From: Parahalioglobus pacificus
Lineage (GTDB): Bacteria; Pseudomonadota; Gammaproteobacteria; Pseudomonadales; Halieaceae
Length of the DNA: 64,000 nucleotides
Reading direction: 5' to 3'
Assembly: GCF_014652275.1 (NCBI RefSeq)
Contig: NZ_BMYM01000002.1
Span: 496,001-560,000, forward strand
Shown here: piece by piece, positions 23,888 to 33,122 of the stretch
How the letters are laid out: the number at the start of each line of letters is the position of its first letter
Position numbering within the stretch: position 1 is the stretch's first letter
Translations under genes and position numbers: made by a program
Notes under the pieces: model-generated
What the model was told of the DNA's origin: nothing
Database searches by the model: none
The model's input: only the letters and a program-made list of their open reading frames with translations

Positions 23888-26044
23888 ATGAAACGTATCA
23901 TACCGCTTGCGTTGGCTGTGGCTGCCGCAAATTCCATCGCGCAGGACGACACCATGGAACACGTCCTGGTGACCGTACCACTGCATAAATCCACCGCAGA
24001 GACCGCGCTGCCTGTGACCGTGCTCACTGGCGACGAGCTTCGCCGCGCCGTGACTGCAACCATCGGCGACACGCTGGCCAATACGCCCGGTATTGCCAAC
24101 GCATCGTTTGGGCCCGGCGTGGGCCAGCCCGTTGTGCGGGGCCAGCAGGGCCCGCGTGTCGTAGTGCTGCAAAATGGCACCTCCAGTGCTGATGTGGCGG
24201 GGCTGAGCGGAGATCATGCGGTGTCGGTAGAGCCTCTCTTAGCAGACTCTATTGAAGTGCTACGTGGCCCATCCACCTTGCTTTATGGTGGCGGAGCAAT
24301 CGGTGGTGTTGTGAACGTCCTGGACAATCGTGTACCTACCAGCCTGCCTGAAGAACTGGATGGCGCGCTTGAGTATCGTCATGACACCGCATCCGACCTA
24401 GATAATGTCGTTGGACGAGTCGAGGGCAGCGCTGGCCAGTTCGCCTTCCACGCCGACTTCCTTTACCGCGATTACAACGATCTGGATATTCCTGGCCTGG
24501 CAAACCGTGAGCATGACGAGCACGACGAGGATCATGACGAAGATCACGATGAACACGAAGGCGAAGAGCATGATGAGCACGGTGAAGAAGAGAACACCGA
24601 TGGATTTATTGCCAACACTGGGGGTCGTGCTAAGAGCTTCACACTGGGCGGCGCATACCACTTCGATAGCGGCTTTGTAGGCCTTGCCGTTAATCGGCTG
24701 GAAAATGAGTACGGTATCCCCGCCGGCGCCCACGAGCACGAAGAGGAACATGGCGATGAAGACCATGACGAGGATCATGATGAGGACCACGAGGGCGAAG
24801 AGCACGAGGGTGAAGATCACGATCACGAAGAGGAAGAAGAGGGCGGTATCAGCCTGGACATCGAGCAGACGCGCTACGATGCCATTGTCCACCTGCACAA
24901 CCCGTTTGAATTCCTCGAAGTGGCGCGCGGCTTTTTAACTTACACCGACTACGAGCATGCCGAGATCGAAGGCAGTGGTGAGGTGGGCACTGAATTTGAG
25001 CGCGACACCTGGGAAGGCCGCCTTGAACTGGTGCACAAACCCATGGGTAACTTCCACGGCGTGTTTGGCATGCAGGCTGTCATTGATGATTTTAGTGCTG
25101 TGGGCGAAGAAGCCTACATCCCCCAGACAGACTCTACCGAACTGGGCTTCTTCCTGGTGGAAGACTTCCACGCCGGCGACTTCACTTACGAGTTTGGCTT
25201 GCGGTACGACTGGGTAGAGCGCGAGCCCTCCCGCGGACTGGATGACAGTGAGTCATTCAACTCCCTTAGCGGCTCTGGTGCTGTGCTGTGGGATGTCAGC
25301 GAAGGCTGGCAGCTAGGTGCTGCACTGTCCCGTAGCGAACGCGCGCCGTCGGTAGAAGAGCTGTATTCCAACGCGGGCAACTTCGGTCCCGATGAATGGG
25401 TAGAACACGCGGCCACTGGTGCCATCGAGCTGGGTGATGGTGATCTGGATACCGAGGTTTCCAATAACGCGGACCTGTCACTGCGCTGGCTGGGTGACGG
25501 TCATTGGGTGGATGTCACTGCGTTCTACAACGACTTCTCCGATTACATCAATCTGGTCAACACCGGTATCGAAGTGGACGAGACACCTGTTCGTCAGTAG
25601 ATACAGGATGATGCTGAGTTTTATGGCTTCGAAATCGACAGTGAGTTTACGCTGGGTAGCATTGGCGGCGTTACGGTGCTGGCCGGCGTCTGGGCCGACT
25701 ACATTCGCGGCGAGCTCGATAGCGGCGATGATGTTCCGCGCCTGCCCCCCATGCGTATCGGCGGCCGTCTGAGCTGGGTATCTGATCGCCTGGATATCTG
25801 GACCCGCGTCGTGGATGCGGATGACCAGGACAGAGCCGGTGAAAACGAAGAAGAAACGAAAGGCTATACCCGCTGGGATGCTGGCGCGGACTACCGTTTG
25901 GGCGTTGCAGACAGCGAAATGGTGTTGTTCCTGGCAGTGAATAACATCACTGACGAAGAGATTCGCCTGAGCACCTCTTTCCTCAGGGATGTTGCGCCGG
26001 AAGCCGGCCTGTCGGTTGAAATGGGACTGCGCTTGCAGTTCTGA
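23888..26044 (+). pseudogene. ZnuD-like TonB-dependent receptor interrupted by an in-frame TAG
   Basis: The full reading frame is 719 codons, ending in a typical barrel terminus (VEMGLRLQF). It has a signal peptide, a plug domain (about residues 30-150: TALPVTVLTGDELRRAV, VRGQQGPRVVVLQNG, SIEVLRGPSTLLYGGGAIGG) and a beta barrel. Two tracts very rich in His, Asp and Glu lie at about residues 207-237 and 281-319, as expected of metal-binding surface loops in ZnuD-type zinc receptors. At 25598-25600 a TAG stops translation after residue 570 (ETPVRQ), yet the downstream 148 codons stay open in the same frame and are clearly receptor sequence (EFYGFEIDSEF onward). As written, the product would lack the last barrel strands and probably not assemble. 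A nonsense mutation, a sequence error or readthrough are the options. Confidence 0.85.
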
Positions 26045-26119
26045 TTGTGTCCATTCTCGCGCGGTGAATTCTTTGCCGCGTGCTGCTAGAGTGCCCGTTC
26101 ACTGTGTGGATGGGCACTT

Positions 26120-26683
26120 ATGTCTCTACCCCTTATCGTTGGTATCAGTGGTGCATCAGGCATTGTATACGGCGTGCGTGCACTGGAACTGCTGCGCGAA
26201 GCTGGCGTGGAAACGCATTTGGTGCTCACAAAATCGGCAGAGCTGACCCTGCATCATGAGTTAGATATGGACCTTGCCGACATCAAGTCTCTGGCCAGCG
26301 AGGTGCACGCTATTCGCAATGTGGGCGCCAGCATTGCCAGCGGGTCCTTTTTGACGGCGGGCATGCTGATTGCACCGTGCTCTATTCGAACCATGAGTGA
26401 GATTGCCACCGGCGTGACTTCCAGCCTGCTGACACGCGCTGCTGACGTCGTGTTGAAGGAGCGTCGGCGACTGGTATTAATGGTGCGCGAAACGCCACTG
26501 CACACAGGACATCTGCGTACGATGACCCAGTTGTCGGAGATCGGTGCGGTTATCGCGCCGCCTGTCCCTGCGTTTTATGCCAACCCTGAGAGCCTGGACC
26601 AGATGGTGACGCAAACGGTTGCGCGCTCTCTCGACCTGTTCGGTCTTGGGTTTGACGAGGTACGCCGCTGGCAGGGTGACTGA
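26120..26683 (+). CDS. ubiX: Flavin prenyltransferase UbiX
   Basis: UbiX attaches a dimethylallyl group to FMN, making the prenylated cofactor used by UbiD-type decarboxylases in ubiquinone synthesis and aromatic acid metabolism. The 187-residue protein has the family motifs: VGISGASGIVYGVRALELL, the phosphate and FMN-binding region around GSFLTAGMLIAPCSIRTMSEIATG, RRRLVLMVRETPLH and PPVPAFY near the C-terminus. Length is normal. No ubiD-like gene is seen nearby. The MFS gene follows after 17 bases and may share its transcript. Confidence 0.93.
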   Translation: MSLPLIVGISGASGIVYGVRALELLREAGVETHLVLTKSAELTLHHELDMDLADIKSLASEVHAIRNVGASIASGSFLTAGMLIAPCSIRTMSEIATGVTSSLLTRAADVVLKERRRLVLMVRETPLHTGHLRTMTQLSEIGAVIAPPVPAFYANPESLDQMVTQTVARSLDLFGLGFDEVRRWQGD

Positions 26684-26700
26684 CCCGCCGGCTTTCTACC

Positions 26701-27879
26701 ATGCCCATTATCTTCGCTGTCGTGCTGATCGATATGATCGGTTTCGGCATCGTAATTCCCATCCTGCCCTTCCTCTCGCCCCGGCTGGGTGCCAGTGATT
26801 TCGACATTGCCTTAATAGTAGTGGTCTACGCCATTTGTGCCGGTATCAGCACCCCCTATTGGGGCCGGCTCTCGGATCGGGTCGGGCGCAAGCCAGTCTT
26901 GATGATCTGCATGGGTGGCTCCGCGCTGGCCTACGTGGGGCTGGGTTTTGCCAATGCGCTGTGGATGGTGTTCGCCGCCCGGGCCTTTGCCGGTCTGATG
27001 GCGGGTAATTTCGGGGTGGCGTCGGCCATGATGGCGGATATCACCGGTGCGGAGAATCGTGCCCGCGGCATGGGTTTGATCGGCGCGGCTTTCGGTATGG
27101 GGCTTGTTCTGGGCCCCATGGCGGGCGGTTTGTTGTCGGGCGAACAGGGCAGCTTTCTGCTGCCATGTCTGTTGGCGTCTCTGATGTCGGTGTTGGCCAT
27201 GATTGCCGCTGCAAAGTATCTGCCCGAATCACTGGATAAGCAGGCCCGTCAGGCCCTGATCGAAGATCAGGCCATGAATGATGCGGGTAATTACGCGCTG
27301 CTAAAGCGCACGGGCAATCGGCTGCTGGCGCTGCAATACGTGCTGCACAATACGGGGGTTAGTGCGACGACCTACCTGTTGCCGCTTTGGCTGGCGTACC
27401 GTCTGGAATGGGGTGCCCGTGAAGTGGGCATCATGTTTGGCGTGCAGGGTGCCATTATGGCGTTAGTGCAGGGGCTGCTTATGGGGCCGCTGGTTCGGTC
27501 GTTCGGTGAGTTACTGTTTCTGCGTATTGTGGTGACCACGTTTTGCGGTGGCCTCGTGCTGGCCGTTTTCGCCCAGGGACAGGCACAAATGCTGACCGCA
27601 GCATTCGCAACCATGACAGGGGCAACGCTATGCATGCCCTTGCTGAATACCATCACCAGCCACCGCGCGCCTGCGGCACTGCGTGGGCGCATGTTGGGCA
27701 CGGTCAGTGCAGCGGCTTCCTGGGGTCGCGTCGTTGGCCCTTTACTGGCGGGTACCAGTCTGACTCTGTTCGGTTTCAGCGCGGCATGGGCCGTGATTGC
27801 GGTCGCTATCGCCTGTTATGTCGGCTGGGCCTGGTGTGTGCTATCCCGTGGTGACCTTCAGCAGGTGCAAAGCCGGTAA
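26701..27879 (+). CDS. MFS transporter, TetA/drug-efflux-like
   Basis: The 392-residue membrane protein has about twelve hydrophobic segments. The major-facilitator motif A lies between helices 2 and 3 (YWGRLSDRVGRKPVLM), and a motif-C-like AAFGMGLVLGPMAGG stretch in helix 5 is typical of drug:H+ antiporters with 12 segments. The start IIFAVVLIDMIGFGIVIPILPF is also that of the TetA-like group. It would export a small molecule with proton exchange. The substrate is unknown, and membership of this group does not by itself show drug resistance. Confidence 0.85.
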   Translation: MPIIFAVVLIDMIGFGIVIPILPFLSPRLGASDFDIALIVVVYAICAGISTPYWGRLSDRVGRKPVLMICMGGSALAYVGLGFANALWMVFAARAFAGLMAGNFGVASAMMADITGAENRARGMGLIGAAFGMGLVLGPMAGGLLSGEQGSFLLPCLLASLMSVLAMIAAAKYLPESLDKQARQALIEDQAMNDAGNYALLKRTGNRLLALQYVLHNTGVSATTYLLPLWLAYRLEWGAREVGIMFGVQGAIMALVQGLLMGPLVRSFGELLFLRIVVTTFCGGLVLAVFAQGQAQMLTAAFATMTGATLCMPLLNTITSHRAPAALRGRMLGTVSAAASWGRVVGPLLAGTSLTLFGFSAAWAVIAVAIACYVGWAWCVLSRGDLQQVQSR

Positions 27880-27926
27880 TCTGGGCGTAGACTGCCGCCT
27901 CGTTTTTGATGTTGTAGGAGCCCGGC

Positions 27927-28691
27927 ATGGCGACCAATCTGTTCGATCTCTCTGGAAAAATTGCGCTGGTCAGCGGCGCGAGTCGTGGTATTGGAGAGAG
28001 TATTGCTCGTCTCCTTGCGGAGCAAGGGGCACACGTCATCGTGTCCAGCCGTAAGCAGGAAGACTGCGAACTGGTTGCCAGTTCCATCCGTGAAAAGGGC
28101 GACAGTGCAGAAGCGGTGGCCTGTCACGTGGGCAATATGGATGACATACAGGCCATTTTTTCGCACATACGCGAAGCTCACGGGCGTCTGGATATCTGCG
28201 TGAACAATGCCGCTACCAACCCCTATTTCGGCCACGTTCTGGACACTGACCTGGGGGCTTTTAACAAGACGGTTGACGTGAACGTGCGCGGCTACTTTTT
28301 CATGAGTATTGAAGCCGGCAAGTTGATGCGTGAGCAGGGCAGTGGTGCCATTGTTAATACGGCATCTATCAACGCGCTGCAGCCCGGTCCCATGCAGGGT
28401 ATTTACTCCATTACTAAGGCTGCCGTGGTGAATATGACGCGCGTTTTTGCTAAAGAGTGTGGCCCGCTGGGTATCCGCTGCAATGCACTACTGCCGGGAC
28501 TCACGCGCACGAAATTTGCGGGCGCGCTGTTCGATAACGAAGATATCTATAAAGAGGCCGTGCGCACGATTCCTATGGGTCGTCATGCAGAGCCCGATGA
28601 GATGGCCGGCACGGTGTTGTATCTGGTCTCTGATGCCAGTAGCTACACCAACGGCGAAATCATTGTTGTGGATGGCGGCCTGACCACCTAG
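27927..28691 (+). CDS. Short-chain dehydrogenase/reductase
   Basis: The 254-residue classical SDR has the cofactor motif ALVSGASRGIGESIARLL, the NNAATN structural motif, the catalytic Ser in NTASINALQ and the Tyr-Lys pair in YSITKAAV, and a C-terminal VVDGG. The pattern is close to SDRs used in fatty acid or acyl-CoA metabolism (FabG-like). An Arg after the first beta strand (SSRKQ) suggests NADPH preference. Its TAG stop is also the reverse-strand stop of the convergent cupin gene, through the shared palindrome CTAG. Confidence 0.88.
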   Translation: MATNLFDLSGKIALVSGASRGIGESIARLLAEQGAHVIVSSRKQEDCELVASSIREKGDSAEAVACHVGNMDDIQAIFSHIREAHGRLDICVNNAATNPYFGHVLDTDLGAFNKTVDVNVRGYFFMSIEAGKLMREQGSGAIVNTASINALQPGPMQGIYSITKAAVVNMTRVFAKECGPLGIRCNALLPGLTRTKFAGALFDNEDIYKEAVRTIPMGRHAEPDEMAGTVLYLVSDASSYTNGEIIVVDGGLTT

Positions 28692-29374
28692 TCCAGGTAG
28701 GTAAAGCCGCCTTCCTTGATATACACCTCGCAGCGCGCATCACTGACTGGTGTGAGTGTGCCGCCCGCGGGGATCCTCAGCCAGGCGTGCACCGGGTAGT
28801 GACCCTGGCCGTCGGCAAAACCCCCTTCAAGCACCAGCAGCTCTGCGCCCTGCGGAAAATTCAGCTGGCCCATTTCCTGAGGAGAGTCCCACCGTTCCAG
28901 GCGCATAAAGTCTGTGTAGGGTTCCTGTGCATAGAGCTTTTTCCAGCTGACCGTTTTCCTGACCGAGGGTCGCCACGCTTCATCCCGGGTTTGCAGGGCA
29001 ATGTGCTGTCTGTCCCTGCCGTGAAACTGTCGGAGTTTTACGAACAGCAGGCAGCCGTCCTTTGAAAACGGTGAATGCCTAAACCCCTCGGGATTCAGCA
29101 GGTAGGTGCCGGCAGGCCAATCGCCATGTTCGTCAGAAAATATGCCATCCAGCACGAGGATCTCTTCGCCCTCAAGATGATCATGCGCGGGGAACTGGGC
29201 ACCGGGCTGGTACTGAACGATAGAGGTGACTTGTCCGGCTTCTGCGGGGCCGACGCGGTGCAGGCGTTTGCGCAGCACATGGCCACCCGGACTGGGCGTG
29301 AATGCCATCGCGTCAGTATCGATGGCGAGCCGAACCGAAAGGTCGGCGTTTAGTGCTTCTTCGTCATTAGTCAT
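28688..29374 (-). CDS. Double-cupin (ChrR-like) protein
   Basis: The 228-residue protein has two cupin halves. The first, at about residues 50-110, carries the metal-binding pattern (GAQFPAHDHLEGEEILVLDG, with two His and a Glu, then a late His in GFRHSPFS). The second at about 150-225 is a repeat with weaker metal ligands (LLVLEGGFADGQGHYPVHAWLRIP). This resembles the C-terminal cupin of ChrR-type anti-sigma factors, but the N-terminal zinc anti-sigma part is missing and no sigma-factor gene is adjacent. It may be a free-standing cupin enzyme or binding protein. Assignment to a function is not possible. Confidence 0.8.
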   Translation of the reverse strand: MTNDEEALNADLSVRLAIDTDAMAFTPSPGGHVLRKRLHRVGPAEAGQVTSIVQYQPGAQFPAHDHLEGEEILVLDGIFSDEHGDWPAGTYLLNPEGFRHSPFSKDGCLLFVKLRQFHGRDRQHIALQTRDEAWRPSVRKTVSWKKLYAQEPYTDFMRLERWDSPQEMGQLNFPQGAELLVLEGGFADGQGHYPVHAWLRIPAGGTLTPVSDARCEVYIKEGGFTYLD

Positions 29375-29435
29375 GCCCGTTTATACGAGCAGGGCAGCGA
29401 GCCTGATCACTGCCCGGTGGGAGGCTTGCTTGCCG

Positions 29436-29606
29436 CTACGACTTGGTGCCGGAAAGTACCAGCCACACTGCGTGCAGAATACCTGGCACATAAAAGAACA
29501 GACACAAGACGATGTTGATCAGAAAGTGCTTGGTCGCACCTACCTGCAGGAAGGCTGCCAGGGGCGGTAACAGTATGGCGATAATGAGAAGTAGCAGTTG
29601 ATTCAT
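29436..29606 (-). CDS. YqaE/Pmp3 family small membrane protein
   Basis: The protein is 56 residues from the ATG at 29606, which has an excellent AAGGAGAAC ribosome site. It has two membrane helices: LLLLIIAILLPPLAAFLQVG with the family double-proline, and FLINIVLCLFFYVPGILHAVW. Pmp3/YqaE proteins are linked to membrane potential and to salt or cold stress in other organisms. The longer open frame upstream is not part of it. It stands alone between divergent and convergent neighbours, and its own role is inferred from family only. Confidence 0.9.
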   Translation of the reverse strand: MNQLLLLIIAILLPPLAAFLQVGATKHFLINIVLCLFFYVPGILHAVWLVLSGTKS

Positions 29607-29736
29607 CAATGTTCTCCTTGCGGGATGGAAGTATTCAATCGTTTTATTGTTATTGGGTATATCCGATGAATAAGCGGTCTCGGATAGCCGTCCTTCTAAA
29701 GGTAGCACCGATTAGTGTTTGGCACAGGGAATCGTG

Positions 29737-30705
29737 ATGGAAAAGCTGTTAATCACCCACCAACTGCCCGGCGAGCGCGTAAAGCAGCTGGCCCAGACCA
29801 GTGATGTTAACGTGTGGATGGGTCCGGGATTATTGCCGGCCCAGGCATTGGCGGAGGAGTTGCAGGGAAGCACAGGTCTTGTCTGCCTGCTCACTGATCG
29901 CATTGATGAGGCCCTGTTGGACTCAATGCCGGCCCTCAAATTCATCTCCAGCATGTCTGTAGGCGTGGATCACATCGATGTGGCAGCAGCCACCCAACGC
30001 GGCATACCGGTGGGCCATACACCTGGCGTACTGGTTGAAACCACGGCGGACGCCACCTTCGGTTTGTTACTGGCCGCAGCGCGCCGGATGGCCGAGGCTG
30101 ATCGCTTCGTTCGTCAGGGCAGTTGGCGTGCAGAGAACGCCTGGTCGCCGGACTTTTTCACGGGTAAGGATGTCGCCGGTGCGACCTTGGGCATTGTGGG
30201 CCTTGGAGACATTGGTCGGGCCGTTGCTCGACGCGCACAGGGGTTTGGCATGGATGTTGTCGCGTGGAATCGCTCGGCGGTTGATGTGCCCGGTGTCAGC
30301 TTGGTTGATTTAGGCACGCTGCTCGGACGCAGCGATTTCGTGAGCATCCACGTGGCGCTAACGGCGGACACCGCTGAATTGATTAATGCGGAGCGGATTG
30401 CAGCCATGAAACCTGGCGCGGTATTGGTCAACACCGCGCGCGGTGGCATTGTCGACGAACAGGCGCTGGCGCAGGCGCTGTCGGCGGGTGATCTCTACGC
30501 TGCGGGCATTGATGTGTTCGGGCGTGAGCCGGTGGAAGACGATAACCCGCTACTGCACTTACCCAATGTCGTGCTCACGCCGCACATTGGCAGCGCGACC
30601 GCGCAAACACGTATTGAAATGGCTGACTTGGCCGCGGGTAATGCCCTTGCGGCTCTGGCGGGTGAGGCCATGCCGCACTGTGTCAATCCTGAGGTCTACG
30701 GCTGA
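29737..30705 (+). CDS. D-isomer-specific 2-hydroxyacid dehydrogenase (glyoxylate/hydroxypyruvate reductase type)
   Basis: The 322-residue enzyme has the NAD(P)-binding region GATLGIVGLGDIGRAVARRAQG, the substrate-binding ISSMSVGVDHID, the catalytic Arg in VNTARGGIVDE, the Glu in GREPVEDDNPL and the His in LTPHIGSATAQTR. These fit the GyaR/GhrB group that reduces glyoxylate or hydroxypyruvate to glycolate or glycerate. The ATG at 29737 has an AGGGA site; a TTG at 29719 is possible but adds a non-conserved segment. The N-terminus starts MEKLLITHQLP. It stands alone; no other photorespiratory genes are near. Confidence 0.9.
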   Translation: MEKLLITHQLPGERVKQLAQTSDVNVWMGPGLLPAQALAEELQGSTGLVCLLTDRIDEALLDSMPALKFISSMSVGVDHIDVAAATQRGIPVGHTPGVLVETTADATFGLLLAAARRMAEADRFVRQGSWRAENAWSPDFFTGKDVAGATLGIVGLGDIGRAVARRAQGFGMDVVAWNRSAVDVPGVSLVDLGTLLGRSDFVSIHVALTADTAELINAERIAAMKPGAVLVNTARGGIVDEQALAQALSAGDLYAAGIDVFGREPVEDDNPLLHLPNVVLTPHIGSATAQTRIEMADLAAGNALAALAGEAMPHCVNPEVYG

Positions 30706-30716
30706 GGAAAGCCGGC

Positions 30717-31292
30717 TTATTTGGAAGGCAGTGGTCGCAGGCCCTGGCGAACGGCCTTCTGCACATTGGATTCCAGATTACGGTATTCACCGGTGTTGGT
30801 GTTCTCCACAATCTTGGTGATCACGACCCGCCAAACTTCCTGCTTGCGCGTGGTGTCGTTGAACTGCAGCGCTATGTTGCTGGTCTCTTTAACGCCGCTC
30901 AGCGCATAGGCATTATCCACTGACGCCTGATCGACATTGCGATTTGGAATCGCACCGGGGTAAACAGAAATGTTGCTGGCTTCCGAACCCTTTTCACCCA
31001 GCCTCAATCCCGTGGCGTAGATGTAGTCCACGCTGAATTGGGCTTTGTCATTGTTGAGCCGGTAACCCTTGCTGGCCAATTCTGCATCTACCGCTTTTCG
31101 CACCAGGGGGTCCAGCGCATAGATAGGGTCTGTAGAAATCGTATTTTCGCCCAGAGGTTCGCTGCGCCAGCGGTAATAGGTGTAGTTCTCTGATGCGAAT
31201 TTGGCCGTATCTTCGGGGCGTGTTTCTATGCCGCTGCAGGCGGCCAGTGTAGCGACTGACAGGAAAGTGATAAGTGCGGCGATACAGCGCAT
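30717..31292 (-). CDS. DUF4136-type lipoprotein
   Basis: The protein is 191 residues from the ATG at 31292, which gives a proper lipoprotein signal (ITFLSVATLAACSG); a start further upstream would move it inward. The remainder fits the DUF4136 pattern, with a YTYYRWRSEP start, VRKAVDAELASKGYRL in the middle and a late VRQGLRPLPSK. Members are common outer-membrane lipoproteins of unknown role in proteobacteria. A related lipoprotein gene lies 72 bases upstream on the same strand. Confidence 0.8.
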   Translation of the reverse strand: MRCIAALITFLSVATLAACSGIETRPEDTAKFASENYTYYRWRSEPLGENTISTDPIYALDPLVRKAVDAELASKGYRLNNDKAQFSVDYIYATGLRLGEKGSEASNISVYPGAIPNRNVDQASVDNAYALSGVKETSNIALQFNDTTRKQEVWRVVITKIVENTNTGEYRNLESNVQKAVRQGLRPLPSK

Positions 31293-31364
31293 GTTGGCAG
31301 GCCCGAAACGTTCAAAGTGTAGACGAAATGGTAGCAGGGCCAATGCGGGCCAGCCACCACAACA

Positions 31365-31931
31365 TCAACGCACGGCGGGAATGCTGGCCAGAAGTTGCTG
31401 CGCACCAAAGCGTAGACGCTCTGTGCGCACCGCCATTGGCTCCATGCGGTCCGGGTCCGTGAATATTTCCAAAGCGCCTCGCCACACCACTTTCCGGGTG
31501 CCTTTCGGGGCAATCGCGACAATCACGCTGCCCCGGCGATAGCCTTCAGTCGGTTTTTGCAGAGCGGGATAGAGTCGAAAGGCTTCTTGCACCTCGGGGT
31601 GACCCGACACCGGTCCAAGCATGGCAATCGCCAGCACATCATAGGTGGCCGCTTCGAAGTTCGTGGCGAAGACCAGCCCCTTATTGGCGAACTCCCGGGC
31701 CAGGGCCGCCTGCAGCTGATCTGCACGGCGTTCAAACCGGCCCTCTGGGTCATCAATCCAAATCAAATTGCTGCGCCATGCCAGCGTTGTGTCTGGACCC
31801 GTTACGAAGTCTGGCAATGTCACTGAGACCGCACTGGCTTGTATGGGTTGCTCAGCGGGGTCAGGCGTCGAGGTACATGCGCTCAGCGCTGCGGCGAAAA
31901 GTACAACCCAGATAGATTTTAGGTAAGTCAC
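31365..31931 (-). CDS. DUF4136-like lipoprotein, second copy
   Basis: The 188-residue protein has a lipoprotein signal (WVVLFAAALSACTST). The rest loosely matches DUF4136, with TTLAWRSNLIWIDDPE, QLQAALAREFANKGL in the middle and a C-terminal VRTERLRFGAQQLLASIP. It is divergent from the following copy in sequence but similar in length, domain order and lipobox position. The pair probably arose by an old tandem duplication and now has different surface features. Function is unknown. Confidence 0.75.
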   Translation of the reverse strand: MTYLKSIWVVLFAAALSACTSTPDPAEQPIQASAVSVTLPDFVTGPDTTLAWRSNLIWIDDPEGRFERRADQLQAALAREFANKGLVFATNFEAATYDVLAIAMLGPVSGHPEVQEAFRLYPALQKPTEGYRRGSVIVAIAPKGTRKVVWRGALEIFTDPDRMEPMAVRTERLRFGAQQLLASIPAVR

Positions 31932-32130
31932 GGCGTTATGCCCCCGACAGTGTATAGCCTGATGGTAAACGATCTACTGCTCACTCGCAGTCCGGACACA
32001 GGCTTTGCGCGCTGATGGTGGCAAATTCCTACGTTTGATTAATTGGACTTTTTTCAAGTTTTGCGGGGCATTCGCTCGATCGCGGGTGATAGCATCAAAA
32101 GACAACAACAAAGCGGGAACGGGGTGACGC

Positions 32131-33120
32131 ATGATTTCGCGGAAACTGGTTCGCACAGATCTCAATCTTTTGGTGGCTCTGCAGGTACTGCTGGAGGAGC
32201 GCAACGTAACCCGTGCGGCTGAACGCCTGTCTGTTTCCCAGCCCGCCTTGAGCAAAACCCTACAAAAATTGCGCGATGCCTTTGAGGATGAGCTGTTCAC
32301 TCGTACGGCGCACGGGCTGGTACCCACTCCGCGAGCGGAGTCACTGGCCGAAGAGCTACCGGCGCTGCTTGAATCTGTAGAGCACGTGCTGGGCAACGAA
32401 GACTTCGAGCCCTCTACCTATTCCGGCTGTTTCAAACTGTTGCTGCCGCCTATTGTCAGTGAAGCGCTGCTGCCTAGGCTGATGGCAGAGCTGTATGAGC
32501 AGGCCCCCAATGTGCAGATCATCACAGCGGAGGTCAGCCCGGACTATCAGGATCAGTTAAAAAAGGGCGAGGCCGATTTTGCCGCCTTTGTCGCCATAGA
32601 CACCGAGCGCGATATTCATGCTGAGCCGATTTCTGCCCAGGCGCCCCGTTGCTATATGGGCCGTGGCCACCCCCTGGAAGGCAAGGAGATGAGCCTGCAG
32701 GACTTCCTCAATCATCCGCACGTGCGCCTGTATCTACAGGGTCTGACGCGTGAGAACACCAGCATGGTTGACGATGTATTGGGCCAGTACGGTGTACACC
32801 GCAGTATCGCATTGGAAACCACCCAGTTTGCTTCTGCTGTGGGTGTGCTCAGCCGCACCGATGCGCTGCTGGTTGCGAATGCCGGCTTTGAAGAGAGTGG
32901 TCTTTACGAGGGGCTGATCATCGGTGTGGAGTTGCCTTCGGAATTACAACGGATGATACGTAACACGCACAGCGCCAATCGCGGCAAGATGTCGTTGATG
33001 CGGCACACCCGAACCGCGCGTTCAGCACCGCATCAATGGATGCGCGCCTTGCTGATGCGACACCTCACCAACGAGGGCGCTCGAATGGATGCCTCTGAGG
33101 CCCTGGGCACCGCTGCTTGA
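32131..33120 (+). CDS. LysR family transcriptional regulator
   Basis: The 329-residue protein has an N-terminal winged helix at about residues 8-65 (NLLVALQVLLEERNVTRAAERLSVSQPALSKTLQKL) followed by a LysR effector domain with the usual two lobes. The HTH is of the NodD/LinR-like subgroup, with FEDELFTRTAHGLVPTPRAE after the recognition helix. LysR proteins commonly regulate a divergent gene; here the upstream neighbour on the minus strand is the DUF4136-like lipoprotein gene, 199 bases away. The target and effector cannot be read. Confidence 0.88.
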   Translation: MISRKLVRTDLNLLVALQVLLEERNVTRAAERLSVSQPALSKTLQKLRDAFEDELFTRTAHGLVPTPRAESLAEELPALLESVEHVLGNEDFEPSTYSGCFKLLLPPIVSEALLPRLMAELYEQAPNVQIITAEVSPDYQDQLKKGEADFAAFVAIDTERDIHAEPISAQAPRCYMGRGHPLEGKEMSLQDFLNHPHVRLYLQGLTRENTSMVDDVLGQYGVHRSIALETTQFASAVGVLSRTDALLVANAGFEESGLYEGLIIGVELPSELQRMIRNTHSANRGKMSLMRHTRTARSAPHQWMRALLMRHLTNEGARMDASEALGTAA

Positions 33121-33122
33121 GA

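Noticed and set aside
24398-24898. A 166-codon minus-strand frame rich in Val, Ile and Leu that looks membrane-like
   Set aside because: It is the reverse complement of the His/Asp/Glu-rich tracts of the ZnuD-like receptor; GAY and CAY codons read backward give hydrophobic codons.
25598-25600. TAG read as a sense codon in this organism
   Set aside because: Many well-placed genes here end in TAG at the natural C-terminus (folA, S10 peptidase, MOSC, arylsulfatase, epimerase), so a genome-wide reassignment is not supported.
26701-27879. Tetracycline resistance gene
   Set aside because: The TetA-like sequence only places it in the drug:H+ antiporter class; no adjacent TetR gene or other resistance context is present.
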